A stretch of 64,000 bases of DNA from Gimesia sp. (GCA_002706765.1 PAJV01000069.1:1-64000), one strand, 5' to 3'. Positions 52,641 to 62,969 are shown, counted from the first letter of the stretch. Numbers and translations are program-made. Notes: generated by a model not told the origin, from the sequence alone.

Positions 52641-54617
52641 ATGCCCCTGTCTACCAGCCCGAACCAATCGAATCACCTGGCTTCCCTCAATCCGGCCCAG
52701 CGCGAAGCCGCTTCCACTCTCTCCGGTCCCCTCCTGGTACTGGCCGGGGCAGGTACGGGCAAAACCAGAGTCATCACCTACCGCATGGTGGAACTCATCC
52801 GGAATGGAATTGCACCGGATAAAATCCTCTCCGTGACGTTTACCAATAAGGCCGCAAAAGAAATGCAGGGACGTATGGCTGCCCTGCTGGGTAAGAGGCT
52901 GCCCGCCAAGCCATTCATCTCCACGTTCCACTCGCTGTGCGTCCGTATTCTCAGAGAAGAAATATCCCTGCTGGGTTACCCCGGAAAGTTTGTCATCTAT
53001 GATCGAGGCGACCAGGAGTCAGCAGCCAGAACGGCGCTGCGGGAAATCCGAGTCACTGATAAAAGCCTGCGGCCCGGCGATCTGCTCAACAGAATCAGCA
53101 CCTGGAAAATGGCAAACGTGTCACCGGAAGAGTCTACCAACTATACCGATAATGATTTCGATTTCCTGGCAGCCATGGCTTATCGAAAATACCAGACCAA
53201 ACTGCGTTCCAGTGGAGCCGTGGACTTTGACGATTTACTGATGCTTACGAACCAGCTCTTCTCAGAACACCCGGAAGTCCTTCAGCGGGTTCAGGAAAAA
53301 TTTGAGTATGTCCAGATCGACGAGTACCAGGACACCAATCTCTCCCAGTTCAGCCTGATCCGGGCGCTCGTGAAACCTCATCAGAACCTGTGTGTGGTCG
53401 GCGATGATGATCAGTCGATTTATGGGTGGCGTGGTGCCGAGGTAAAGCATATTCTTGGATTTCAGCAACAGTTCCCGGGAGCCAAAGTCGTCCGTCTCGA
53501 AAATAATTACCGCTGTACGGATAAAATCATCGAACTGGCCAACCGCCTGGTCGCCCATAACCGGGATCGGCATAAAAAACATCTGATCGCCCACAAAAAA
53601 ATGGGTTCCCCGGTACGTTTTCTTGAACTGGCCGATGAACTGACCGAAGCCGAAAAGATCATCGGCGAAATCAGATATCTGCACGAAGCCCAGAACGTCC
53701 CGTTACGCGATTTTGCCATTCTGTTTCGTACCAATGAACAGCCCCGTGTCTTCGAAACGGAATTACGCCGCACCAATGTCCGTTACCAGCTGATTGGCAG
53801 TCAGTCATTTTTTGATCGCCGCGAAATCCGCGACCTGCTCGCCTACCTGAAAGCACTGGCGTTCCCGCAGGATGAACTTTCCATGCTGCGCATCATCAAT
53901 ACCCCCACGCGCGGGATTGGCAGCAGTACGGTTGAGAAACTGGTCAATCAATCCGTCAAAGCCGGAAACCGGTTCTGGGAGATGGTCGCATCGGCTCAAC
54001 AGACCAATGATCTGAGTGCCCGCGCGAGTGGCGCCCTGAATGGATTTCACGACCTGCTGAAACGCTATCGCGGCCGACTCGAACAGTCTCCCCGCGATCT
54101 TGCTCGAATCATGCACGATCTGATCAAAGAGATCGACTACGAAGCGGAAATCAAAAAACAATACAAAACTTCCGAGCAACAGCAGGCTCGCATTGTTGTT
54201 CTCGAACAGTTCATCGAATCAATCAATGAATACTGTCGGCGCACCAGCGATCCGACCCCCACAGGTTTTCTGGAAGAAACCGCGCTGGGAGACCGCGATG
54301 ATCTGAACGAAAAAGAAGACCAGCTGGCCCAGGACGCTGTCAAACTCATGACGCTTCACAGTGCCAAAGGGCTGGAGTTTCCACGCGTCTATCTCGTGGG
54401 AATGGAAGAAGGGCTGCTGCCTCACAAACGCTCTGTGGAAGGGACCGATGCGGAAATCGCAGAAGAAAGACGCATCGCGTATGTAGGCATCACCCGAGCC
54501 CAGGACTACCTTACTTTAAGTCGTGCCGCGACTCGAACCAAGTGGGGCAAGAAGCAGCCTACACTCCCGTCCCGCTTTCTCTTTGAAATGCGCAATACGG
54601 ACGGCGAGGACGAGTAA
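52641..54617 (+). CDS. UvrD/PcrA-type superfamily 1 DNA helicase
   Basis: 658 residues. SF1A helicase motifs in order: LNPAQREA (Q), VLAGAGTGKTRVITYR (I), TFTNKAAKEM (Ia), QIDEYQDTN (II), VVGDDDQSIYGWRGAE (III), LENNYRCTDKIIE (IV), TLHSAKGLEFPRVYLVGMEEGLLPH (V, shown split here as TLHSAKGLEF and GMEEGLLPH) and EERRIAYVGITRAQDYL (VI). ATP-dependent 3'-5' unwinding, with roles in nucleotide excision and mismatch repair or replication restart. Shorter than typical UvrD (about 720) at the C-terminus; PcrA or Rep identity cannot be fixed. Confidence 0.93.
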   Translation: MPLSTSPNQSNHLASLNPAQREAASTLSGPLLVLAGAGTGKTRVITYRMVELIRNGIAPDKILSVTFTNKAAKEMQGRMAALLGKRLPAKPFISTFHSLCVRILREEISLLGYPGKFVIYDRGDQESAARTALREIRVTDKSLRPGDLLNRISTWKMANVSPEESTNYTDNDFDFLAAMAYRKYQTKLRSSGAVDFDDLLMLTNQLFSEHPEVLQRVQEKFEYVQIDEYQDTNLSQFSLIRALVKPHQNLCVVGDDDQSIYGWRGAEVKHILGFQQQFPGAKVVRLENNYRCTDKIIELANRLVAHNRDRHKKHLIAHKKMGSPVRFLELADELTEAEKIIGEIRYLHEAQNVPLRDFAILFRTNEQPRVFETELRRTNVRYQLIGSQSFFDRREIRDLLAYLKALAFPQDELSMLRIINTPTRGIGSSTVEKLVNQSVKAGNRFWEMVASAQQTNDLSARASGALNGFHDLLKRYRGRLEQSPRDLARIMHDLIKEIDYEAEIKKQYKTSEQQQARIVVLEQFIESINEYCRRTSDPTPTGFLEETALGDRDDLNEKEDQLAQDAVKLMTLHSAKGLEFPRVYLVGMEEGLLPHKRSVEGTDAEIAEERRIAYVGITRAQDYLTLSRAATRTKWGKKQPTLPSRFLFEMRNTDGEDE

Positions 54618-54625
54618 CTCCGGAT

Positions 54626-56494
54626 TTAAAGCTCGCTTTCTTCACCCGCACGCTTATGCTTCATCAGCTGCTGATTGTAGTAACCAATCGTCTCTTTACG
54701 ATTCAGCATTCCCAGCAGGATGCCTGAATCTTCCTGATCAACCACCGGCAAAGCTTCCACATTAATTGCGGTAAACCGCTGCATCACCGTATTCAAATCA
54801 TCATCCGGCCTGACTTTTACAAAGTTGGACTCCATGATATCCCGTGCTAATGCCAGCTTCCAGATGGTCTCGTCGTACAGGTAAGCGCGGACATCATCCT
54901 CGGAAAAGATGCCGATAATACGTCCCTCATCATCAACTACGGGGAAATAATGCTGCTGTGTTCCCGCCAGAGAGTGCACAATTTCATCGAGCGTTTTCGA
55001 CTGATGAATCAACTGAATCTTTCTGCCCGGATCAAAAACATCCGACACGTGGCTGCCTTCCAGCACATCGATCAGGAAATCACCCCGATGCGCTGGCGAA
55101 TCGAGTCGACTGGGATACTGTTTCTGATAAAGATGCACCTTCTGACAAAGCACGAAGCAGAGTGTGGAAGACAACATGGTTGGCAACAACAGAGAATAGT
55201 TACCTGTAATTTCGGAAACCATAATGATCGTCGAAATCGGTGCATGGGCGGCTCCGGCAAAAAAACCGGCCATCCCGACCAGCCCGTAGGCTTCCGGTTG
55301 TGTGACCATCTCCGGCCATAAATCCTGGAGGATTCGACCGGTGGCCGTTCCCACGCATCCGCCAATTACCATCGAAGGACCGAATACTCCGCCGGAACCT
55401 CCCGAACCGATTGTCAGTGAAGTCGTAAACACTTTGACGACGGCAACCGTCAGCAACAGGGGAACGCTGATCCTGGCGGCGGAAGTTAAGGCATCCTGCA
55501 ATATGCCATAGCCGGTCGACATCACCGATAATGCCTGCAGGTCTTTATTGAACAGATAATACATGGCGATCCCGACAACACCTGTTAAAAAGGCACCGAT
55601 TGCCGGCTTGAACATGGGTTTGATCGGAATCGCTTTGAAAATCCGGTTTGTTCCGTAAAAGGTCTTCACATAGAACATGGCTGCCAGGCTCAGGATGACT
55701 GACAGAATCGTATAGGGAATCAGTTCGAAGTGGGAATCAACGGTATGATGCAGTCCATCACCAAACAAAGGCATAAACCGCAGTTCCGCAGGGAGTGACA
55801 TACAATAAACGGAATAAGCAATGATCGATGACATGGCAGCGGGAACAATGACATCCGATTCAAAATCCGCATTGCTGTACATGATTTCCGCGGCAAATAA
55901 GGCACCGGCCAGGGGAGCACGGAAAATCGCACCAATTCCGGCACCGACGCCCGCCGCCAGCATGATCCGGCGATCGCGCGCGGACAGTTTCAGAACAGTT
56001 GCCACCCAAGAACCAAAGCCGGCGCCAATCTGGGCAATCGGTCCCTCGCGACCGGCGGAACCGCCTGTCCCCAGAGTCAACGCCGAGGCAATCGTCTTCA
56101 CAATCGGAACGCGGGGTAATATCAGCCCCCGCTTGTTATGGAATGCATCGATGGCCGCATCGGTTCCGTGTCCTTCCGCTTCGGGAGCAATATTATAAAC
56201 AATCAACCCCGAAGCCAGGCCTCCCAGGGTAATGACTGCCAGCATCCACCACGGGGAAAAGGCAACCTTGTCTTCTTCATCATCATAAATTGAGTGTTCT
56301 CCCACCGTCTGGGGGTGATCAAATCCAGCGATGGCTACAAGAGAGTGGTGCTGCACAACCTGAATTAATGCATCAAAGACAATCCCACCCAGGCCAGCCA
56401 CAATTCCGATCAGACAGGAAAGCACAAACCATTTGCCACTGGTTTTCAGATCAAAAGCAGTCAGCAGCGAACCCAGTTTTTTAAAATAATCCAT
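54626..56494 (-). CDS. ClC family chloride channel/transporter with two CBS domains
   Basis: 622 residues with about ten or more membrane segments. The gating glutamate motif is GREGPIAQIG and the second filter block is GSGGSGGVFGPSMVIGG; the first filter motif GSGIP is replaced by GHGTDA, so the serine that coordinates chloride centrally is absent. Two CBS domains close the protein (SDVFDPGRKIQLIH..., IMESNFVKVRPDDDLNTVM). Substrate could be chloride or another anion with altered selectivity. Convergent with the helicase gene, 8 bp apart. Confidence 0.9.
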   Translation of the reverse strand: MDYFKKLGSLLTAFDLKTSGKWFVLSCLIGIVAGLGGIVFDALIQVVQHHSLVAIAGFDHPQTVGEHSIYDDEEDKVAFSPWWMLAVITLGGLASGLIVYNIAPEAEGHGTDAAIDAFHNKRGLILPRVPIVKTIASALTLGTGGSAGREGPIAQIGAGFGSWVATVLKLSARDRRIMLAAGVGAGIGAIFRAPLAGALFAAEIMYSNADFESDVIVPAAMSSIIAYSVYCMSLPAELRFMPLFGDGLHHTVDSHFELIPYTILSVILSLAAMFYVKTFYGTNRIFKAIPIKPMFKPAIGAFLTGVVGIAMYYLFNKDLQALSVMSTGYGILQDALTSAARISVPLLLTVAVVKVFTTSLTIGSGGSGGVFGPSMVIGGCVGTATGRILQDLWPEMVTQPEAYGLVGMAGFFAGAAHAPISTIIMVSEITGNYSLLLPTMLSSTLCFVLCQKVHLYQKQYPSRLDSPAHRGDFLIDVLEGSHVSDVFDPGRKIQLIHQSKTLDEIVHSLAGTQQHYFPVVDDEGRIIGIFSEDDVRAYLYDETIWKLALARDIMESNFVKVRPDDDLNTVMQRFTAINVEALPVVDQEDSGILLGMLNRKETIGYYNQQLMKHKRAGEESEL

Positions 56495-56701
56495 TTCAAT
56501 ATTTACAGTCTGATTGTGGGAAAATAGTTCATTTGTTGGCAGCCGGCTGGTGATTTCCGGCTACGACTAAAGCGGCGGGCTTTCTGATTTCGACCTGCTT
56601 CTCTGCAGTCGCAGATAAATTCTGTCCGCAAGACTTGGAAGCATTTCAGGAGTTTGTCATACTCTGATACTCGGTTGTAACGAATCTGCCCCCTTTTTTC
56701 G

Positions 56702-57439
56702 ATGTATTTTGTTTGTGTGCGCGTGGAAAATTCTGAGTTTTATTTAGGCATAGAGACCTCAGGCCTCTCCGGATCGGTGGCCGTCTATCGCCCTGGTCAG
56801 CAAATCACGCAGATTGAGCTGTCGCAACAGGGACGAAAACACGCACAGACACTGGTCGCAGAAGTCAAACATATCCTCGAACGGCTGGATATTACCACCC
56901 GGCAAATCACAGGTGCAGGCGTCAGTCGCGGACCTGGCAGTTTCACCGGATTAAGAATCGGCATTACGTTCGCCAAAACTTTTGGATATGTGACTGGCTG
57001 TCCCGTAATCGGGATTGATACGTTCGAAGCAATCGCAATGAACAGCCCCTCTGACATCTCCGAAACCTGGGTCATTTCCAATGCCCAACGGGGGGACCTG
57101 TTTGTGGGGAAATATCGAAAAACCGGAGAACGATGCTGGCAGAATACTGCGGAAATCGGGCTGCGAAGCATCGAAGAATTTGTGAAATCGCTGCAGCCAG
57201 ACGATACGGTTTCCGGCCCGGGAATCGCTCTGCTTCCAGAGGATTTTCAGTCTGCGCCCCGACTGCTGACAGAAGAATTCCGCACGCCCCAGGCCGCTGA
57301 AGTTGCGGAAATAACAGCGAATACTCTACAGAAAAATGCTGCAAATCAGCCTCCACTGAATGAAGTCTGGGACCTGATTCCATTTTATCTTCGAAAAAGT
57401 GCGGCGGAAGAGAAGTGGGACGCGCAACACCAAAGTTGA
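56702..57439 (+). CDS. tsaB: tRNA threonylcarbamoyladenosine biosynthesis protein TsaB
   Basis: 245 residues. ASKHA-type fold: FYLGIETSGLSGSVAVYR, SQQGRKHAQTLVAEVKHIL, and GVSRGPGSFTGLRIGITFAKTF, the typical TsaB block. Partner of TsaD in making t6A37 in ANN-decoding tRNAs; TsaB itself lacks the metal-binding histidines of TsaD. Start ATG 56702 has no obvious ribosome site; the downstream GTG at 56723 could be used instead. Confidence 0.9.
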   Translation: MYFVCVRVENSEFYLGIETSGLSGSVAVYRPGQQITQIELSQQGRKHAQTLVAEVKHILERLDITTRQITGAGVSRGPGSFTGLRIGITFAKTFGYVTGCPVIGIDTFEAIAMNSPSDISETWVISNAQRGDLFVGKYRKTGERCWQNTAEIGLRSIEEFVKSLQPDDTVSGPGIALLPEDFQSAPRLLTEEFRTPQAAEVAEITANTLQKNAANQPPLNEVWDLIPFYLRKSAAEEKWDAQHQS

Positions 57440-57811
57440 AACCCGCTGTTCCTCAACCTGATTTCTGATCCCTCTGCTGGAAACATTTGTCAGCAGATGG
57501 TACTCGCATTGGAAGCCCGCTTTACCTCATAGACAGCTTGAATGCCATCTCTCTGATCACATTTAAAGATTGCCGGCAATTCAGGTTAAGCGAAATACCG
57601 TTATAATTCGTGATTTTTGTTTTTCTTGAAACATTTTCCAGAAGACACTCTCCCCGGGAATCCTGCTTGGCTATAATAAAGCTCACGGAAATGTTCGATT
57701 TCAGACTCCTGAGTTTATGTATGAACTGTCACGACTATTTCGAAAGAGTCCTGTTGTTCGACGTCGTTCGTCAGATTATCACTTTTCCATTCTTCAGACT
57801 GGAGTTGAATT
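57440..57811. other. 372-bp gap upstream of the small L7/L12-like gene
   Basis: No gene. TATAAT at 57602-57607 is a possible -10 box, but a well-spaced -35 box is not clear. Confidence 0.35.
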
Positions 57812-58135
57812 ATGGCTCTTTATGAGATTGAAACAAACGCACATATCATGGTGGGTTGGGCTAATACTCAAGAAGAAGCGGAAAATGCTGCCCAGGAAAA
57901 TTATCCTGAGGACGAAATTTTAAGAGTCACGCGTCGGCCCCGCGACATGTGGGTGATTTCAAAACGCCTGCTCGGGATTGAAGGGCACACAGAGCCTTGC
58001 GACATGGCACGCGAATGCCTGTTCAAAGCCTCCGGTGACAAAGTCCACGCCATTCGCCTTTACATGCGTGACACTGGCGCTGATCTCCACGAAGCACAAC
58101 TGGCCATCGAAACCAACATGTCAGTCGGCTGGTAA
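57812..58135 (+). CDS. Small protein with L7/L12 C-terminal-like motif
   Basis: 107 residues, GGAG upstream of the ATG. The N-terminal half (HIMVGWANTQEEAENAAQENYPEDEILRVTRRPRDMWVISK) is unrecognised; the C-terminal half, GDKVHAIRLYMRDTGADLHEAQLAIE, matches the helix motif of the ribosomal L7/L12 C-terminal domain and the protein at 36.1 kb. No membrane helix. It precedes the dihydroorotase gene by 60 bp, same strand, and may be co-transcribed. Function unknown. Confidence 0.7.
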   Translation: MALYEIETNAHIMVGWANTQEEAENAAQENYPEDEILRVTRRPRDMWVISKRLLGIEGHTEPCDMARECLFKASGDKVHAIRLYMRDTGADLHEAQLAIETNMSVGW

Positions 58136-58195
58136 GCCAGATCGCAACCACGCTATAGAGACAACCCACCACAGCTACGGAATGACTTCAGTCCG

Positions 58196-59422
58196 ATGAT
58201 CATACAAGGAACTCTCGTCAGTTCTTCAGGAACTTCTCACAGCCAGATCCGCCTCTCAGGCAACCAGATTGCCGAGGTCGGGGCTGATCTGGGCACTCCA
58301 GACCTCACATTCTCTGATGACTGTCTGATCTTTGCCGGCATGGGTGATATTCATATCCATGCCCGTGACGATGTTGGTGAGTCACAAATCTACAAAGAAG
58401 ATTTCTGTACCGCCGCTGCCGCCGCCATCAACGGTGGGGTCGTCCACGTTGCTGATATGCCTAATAACCCGGTCCCTCCCATCACAGATGAAAGCTACCG
58501 CGACAAGGTTAAACATCTGGAACAAAGAAAGCCCGCGATTCATTTTACACTCTACGCGGGGATCGGGCCTGGTACCAGACCCCTTTCATTTGCAGTTCCG
58601 TATAAGGCATATATGGGCCCCAGCGTGGGCGATCTGTTTTTCAGGACACTGGAACAACTGGATGAAACCCTGTCCCATTACCGCGGCTGTAATGTCAGTT
58701 TCCACTGTGAAGATCCGATTCTGCTGGACGAACATGCCAGCGCGGCTACACACGAAGAACGCCGTCCCGCTGAATGCGAAATTTCCGCCACGCGTTTCGC
58801 CTTGCAGATGATCGAGAAATATGATCTCCGTGGTAAACTCTGTCATTATTCCGTCGGGGAAGGGCTGCCATTGATTCGTGAAGCCCGCAGCAGAGGCGTG
58901 AAAGTCACCTGCGAGGTAACACCACATCATCTGTATTTTGATCAGTCTGATCTGACCGACGAGAATCGGGGAAAAATGCAGATGAACCCGCCTTTGCGGA
59001 CTGTCTCAGATCGCAAAGCCATGCTGGCTGCATTACACGAAGGAACTCTGGATTACCTCGCCACCGATCATGCTCCCCACACCCTGGAGGAAAACGAGCA
59101 GGGGATCTCCGGACAACCGCACCTGGATACTTATGGCGCATTTGTGACCTGGCTGATTCTGGACCAGAAATTTACTCCTGAGCAGGCGGCAAAGTTCTGT
59201 TCCGAAAACCCGGGCGACTTTGTGAACCCGTATGTTTCCCCTAAAAAGTTTGGTCGAATCGAACCCGGGTACACCGCCAGCCTGACAGTGCTCAATCTGA
59301 AACAGCCCGTCACCATTAAACGCGAAGACATGCAGACCAAGTGTGGCTGGTCTCCCTTCGAAGGCATCACGTTCCCAGGCTCCGTGGAAGCCGTCTTCAT
59401 CGAAGGCGACCGGGTTCGCTGA
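58196..59422 (+). CDS. pyrC: Dihydroorotase-family amidohydrolase
   Basis: 408 residues. Cyclic amidohydrolase: metal pair GDIHIHARDD, carboxylated Lys in VPYKAYMGPS, metal His in VSFHCEDP and VTPHHLYFD, catalytic Asp in DYLATDHAPHT. Substrate motif MNPPLR is also kept. Catalyses cyclisation of carbamoyl-aspartate to dihydroorotate in pyrimidine synthesis, or a related hydrolase reaction; the fit to the dihydroorotase class I pattern is good. Confidence 0.85.
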   Translation: MIIQGTLVSSSGTSHSQIRLSGNQIAEVGADLGTPDLTFSDDCLIFAGMGDIHIHARDDVGESQIYKEDFCTAAAAAINGGVVHVADMPNNPVPPITDESYRDKVKHLEQRKPAIHFTLYAGIGPGTRPLSFAVPYKAYMGPSVGDLFFRTLEQLDETLSHYRGCNVSFHCEDPILLDEHASAATHEERRPAECEISATRFALQMIEKYDLRGKLCHYSVGEGLPLIREARSRGVKVTCEVTPHHLYFDQSDLTDENRGKMQMNPPLRTVSDRKAMLAALHEGTLDYLATDHAPHTLEENEQGISGQPHLDTYGAFVTWLILDQKFTPEQAAKFCSENPGDFVNPYVSPKKFGRIEPGYTASLTVLNLKQPVTIKREDMQTKCGWSPFEGITFPGSVEAVFIEGDRVR

Positions 59423-59477
59423 GAAACAGATCACTGGTATTATCCAGTCTGTATGCTGATTTTGATCTACAAAAAAA

Positions 59478-59510
59478 GGGCTCACCCGTAACAGGTGAGC
59501 CCTTTTTTAT
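59478..59510. terminator. Bidirectional intrinsic terminator
   Basis: Stem GGGCTCACC / GGTGAGCCC with a 7-base loop, preceded by seven A and followed by six T. Serves dihydroorotase on plus and secDF on minus. Confidence 0.95.
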
Positions 59511-59528
59511 TTTAGTCCGTTCCAGCCG

Positions 59529-62504
59529 TCAGTTGCTTATGCTGGCCCGTTTCTGACTTTGTTCAGTTGCCCGGGCGGTCGCACTACCAGGTCGATTCAT
59601 CAGCCAGATCAGAACCGGGCTGGCAACGAAGATCGAACTGTAAGTACCGACAATCACCCCAATCACCAGACAGTAGGCAAATCCATGAATTCCCTCACCA
59701 CCGATTGCATACAGAATCAGAACCACGATCAAAGTGGTAATTGATGTCAACAGGGTACGGGACAGGGTCTGGTTCAAACTGTCATTGACCATGCTGGTCG
59801 TCAAAGCAGGGTTCTTACCGCGAACTTCACGAATCCGGTCGAAGACCACAATCGTATCGTTCAACGAATAACCGACGATTGTCAGAAATGCAGCAATCAT
59901 AGGCAGGTTGATTTTGAAGTCATTCAATCCGAGGATTACGCCCAGGCCCGTGTCGCTGAGATAAGCACCCAATGCAACCATGCCCAGCACCACCAGAACG
60001 TCATGCACCAGAGCGGCTACCGCTGCCAGACCAAAGGTGATTCGCTGGAACCGGAACCAGATGTAGGCCACGATCGCGATCAGGCTGATCAGCATCGCCA
60101 GTAATGCAGATTCCTGCATCTCGCTGGCTACGGAACTGTCAAAACTGTTCACTTCATCCAGAATGGCGGTTGTTGCCATCTCTGTCTGCATCGCAGCTAA
60201 CGCAGTCTTCAGATCTGCTTCCAAGAGATCAGGTCCAGCCTGCATGGTCATTTTCTTGAACCGCTTGTCCGCTTCCTCTTCTTTGCTGTCTGCAACTCCC
60301 TGCAGTTGAAACTCAGGAATCCGATCGTATTTATCAGAACCATCGGCATTTTCGATGTCTGCAATGGCTTCTTTGAGATAGTTATCAATGGTGGATGTTT
60401 TCACTTCGCCACTGAAAGTCAGTGAGACTTCGGTACCGCCGGGCGATTCTTCGCTGCCAGTCAGTTTTTTGACATCACCATACTCCATCGTCACTTTTCG
60501 CAACTTATGTTCCGGATCACCGAAGGCTTCATTCAGTTTACCACGAATCGTATCTGTCGCTTTTTCCTTATTCTCGCCTGCATCCGCGTCATTCAATGTC
60601 GTTCGCAGACGGAAGAAACGACCTTCGGAACCGGGATCGTTGGAAAGCTCCAGTTGCTCAAGGGTCAGGCTGTTGTTAAATGGCCCCTGCAACAGACCGC
60701 GTACATCATCAATTTCCTGTTGGTCTTCAAACTCGAATGTGACCATGGTACCACCAGTGAAATCGATATCCAGGTTTTCCTGGCCACGGGTGACGACTAC
60801 AATCAGTCCGATTAAAATCAAGGCACCAGAGAAAATGGCGGCGATCATCTTCTTTCCAATGAAGTCGACGTTGGTTGTACCAACAATACTCATCATCTTC
60901 AGATCAGTGATCCAGCGTTTCCGTTCGAAGATATCGAAAATCAAACGGCCTACATACAGGGCCGTAAACATACTCATCACAATCCCGATGAATAACGTGA
61001 CTGCGAAGCCGCGTACCTGGTCGGTCCCGATGATATAGAGCACGATGGCCACAATCAGCGTGGTCAGGTTGGCGTCCACAATCGTGGTAAAAGCACGGGA
61101 AAACCCGTTATTGATGGCCATTCTCAAGCTGGAGCCGCGGGCTTTTTCTTCCCTGATACGTTCAAATATCAGCACGTTCGCATCGACGGCCATACCGATC
61201 GTCAGTACCAGGCCGGCTAAACCGGGCAGGGTAAACGTGGCATCAATGAATGACATACAGCCCAGCACCAGCAGCAGGTTCAGTGTCAGACAGATATTCG
61301 CTACCAGGCCCGCAAACCGGTAATAAACCAGCATGAAGACAATCACTGCGAAAGCGGCGATCAGAATTGCCTGTTTCCCTTTTTCCTGGACATCGCTTCC
61401 CAGCAGAGGACTGATGGAAAATTCTGAAACAGGTTCCGGCTTCAAGGGAACTTCCAGAGCCCCCGCATTCAACACGTTCAGAAGTTCATTCACTTCTTTC
61501 TGATTGAATCGACCGGTAATAATCCCTTCGGTGCTGATCGTATCGCGAATACTGGGAGCTGACTGAACCTTGCCGTCCAGCAGAACAGCCAGGTGCCGTT
61601 CAAATCCGTCTTTACTGGGACGATTCTTAGAAGTCAACTGCCCGAAGAGGCTTCCCCCTTTTGCGTTGAACACAAAACGAACTGCAGGAGCACCATTCTG
61701 GTCGGTGGTCTGACTGGCGCGTACCAGGTATTTCCCGGTCACACGGCGATCCTCATTGGGTTCGATCAGAATCAGAACTTCTTCACCCTGGGTACCATCT
61801 TCCCGGGTAAAAGGACGGGCCACGATCTGATCTACGCCTTCGTAGTTGTCCTCGCCTTTGACTTCGCGCCAGCTGGCGATCACACGTCCTTCTTTATCGC
61901 GAATGTCTTTTTTCTCGGGATTCTCCAGGGCGCGTGCCACAGCGTCTGCATGCTCGCGGTCTCTACGATTGGCAACGATCGCGAATTCCAGGCTTCCCAG
62001 ACGGGTAATCAGTGATTTGATTCTCTGGACGTCTTCTGAGTCCGCACCAGGAACAATCACCTCGATCCGGTTCTGACCGACTTTGCGAACAGTCACTTCT
62101 TCTGTTCCTGAAGGATTGATACGTCGACCAATCGCACCGACCATCTGGTCCATCACTTCGTTCGAAAGTTCTTTTTCACTCCGTGATTCGTCAACTTCGA
62201 AGACCATGTTCGAACCGCCGGCAAGGTCAATCCCCAGGCGAATGGCATCGCGCCAGTCATGACCGTGTGTTACCTGCCAGACAAAGGGGGTCGCGGCGAT
62301 CACAGCCGTAAACAGGACGATGCCAATTTTCTTTGCATAGTCTTTCATTTTGAGGGCATTGGCAATGAACACCCCCAACGCGAAAGGAACTACAAATACG
62401 GCAAGAATAATCAATAAGATAGTCCAGCCTGAGACACTTGATGGCGTTTTTTCAGTCACTTCCGCAGCGAATAAACCTGCTGAGTGAAAATCAATCCCTG
62501 TCAT
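59529..62504 (-). CDS. secDF: SecD-SecF fusion protein-export membrane protein
   Basis: 991 residues. N-terminal SecD half: IDLAGGSNMVFEVDE, periplasmic P1-like region, and RND-type helices with GLAGLVLTIGMAVDANVLIFERIREE. C-terminal SecF half: DIDFTGGTMVTFEF and NDTIVVFDRIREVRG. SecD and SecF are separate in many bacteria; the fused form occurs in some phyla including planctomycetes. Uses proton flux to help SecYEG export. yajC lies 111 bp upstream on the same strand. Confidence 0.95.
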   Translation of the reverse strand: MTGIDFHSAGLFAAEVTEKTPSSVSGWTILLIILAVFVVPFALGVFIANALKMKDYAKKIGIVLFTAVIAATPFVWQVTHGHDWRDAIRLGIDLAGGSNMVFEVDESRSEKELSNEVMDQMVGAIGRRINPSGTEEVTVRKVGQNRIEVIVPGADSEDVQRIKSLITRLGSLEFAIVANRRDREHADAVARALENPEKKDIRDKEGRVIASWREVKGEDNYEGVDQIVARPFTREDGTQGEEVLILIEPNEDRRVTGKYLVRASQTTDQNGAPAVRFVFNAKGGSLFGQLTSKNRPSKDGFERHLAVLLDGKVQSAPSIRDTISTEGIITGRFNQKEVNELLNVLNAGALEVPLKPEPVSEFSISPLLGSDVQEKGKQAILIAAFAVIVFMLVYYRFAGLVANICLTLNLLLVLGCMSFIDATFTLPGLAGLVLTIGMAVDANVLIFERIREEKARGSSLRMAINNGFSRAFTTIVDANLTTLIVAIVLYIIGTDQVRGFAVTLFIGIVMSMFTALYVGRLIFDIFERKRWITDLKMMSIVGTTNVDFIGKKMIAAIFSGALILIGLIVVVTRGQENLDIDFTGGTMVTFEFEDQQEIDDVRGLLQGPFNNSLTLEQLELSNDPGSEGRFFRLRTTLNDADAGENKEKATDTIRGKLNEAFGDPEHKLRKVTMEYGDVKKLTGSEESPGGTEVSLTFSGEVKTSTIDNYLKEAIADIENADGSDKYDRIPEFQLQGVADSKEEEADKRFKKMTMQAGPDLLEADLKTALAAMQTEMATTAILDEVNSFDSSVASEMQESALLAMLISLIAIVAYIWFRFQRITFGLAAVAALVHDVLVVLGMVALGAYLSDTGLGVILGLNDFKINLPMIAAFLTIVGYSLNDTIVVFDRIREVRGKNPALTTSMVNDSLNQTLSRTLLTSITTLIVVLILYAIGGEGIHGFAYCLVIGVIVGTYSSIFVASPVLIWLMNRPGSATARATEQSQKRASISN

Positions 62505-62615
62505 TCAATTAGTCCTGAAACGATACTGTTTTGTATGGGCCGATTCATTCGGCGCTAAAGATTTAAGCTGGCTGCTTCGAGCCAGATACTGACGATCTGT
62601 CCTATACCCTGGAAA

Positions 62616-62969
62616 CTAACTGGTAGTCTCTTTGGTTTCAACCTGATAGAGCCCCTGAATCGCACTGCGACGGACTTTGATTTTCAAATTATCATCGACT
62701 TTCAAAGTGACTTCCTGCTCTTGCTCTGCAATATTGGCAATCGTACCAATGATTCCACCGATCGTCACCACCCGGTCATTTTTCTTCAGTTGCCCCAGAG
62801 CCGCCTCACGTTTGGCCCGTTCTTTCTGCTGAGGACGAAACATGATGAAGTAGAAAAAAATGACGATGGCAATCAAAGGCAGAAACTGCAGGAACGGAGA
62901 GGCCGCTGGTCCTTCTTTTACCGGCGCGTCTTGTGCAAATAGATAGAGGGTTTCAAGTAGATTGTTCAT
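62616..62969 (-). CDS. yajC: Preprotein translocase subunit YajC
   Basis: 117 residues from ATG 62969, chosen for GGAAGAG upstream. One membrane helix (FLPLIAIVIFFYFIMFRPQQKE) and the YajC cytoplasmic domain (LKKNDRVVTIGGIIGTIANI). Partner of SecD-SecF; same strand and order. Confidence 0.93.
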   Translation of the reverse strand: MNNLLETLYLFAQDAPVKEGPAASPFLQFLPLIAIVIFFYFIMFRPQQKERAKREAALGQLKKNDRVVTIGGIIGTIANIAEQEQEVTLKVDDNLKIKVRRSAIQGLYQVETKETTS

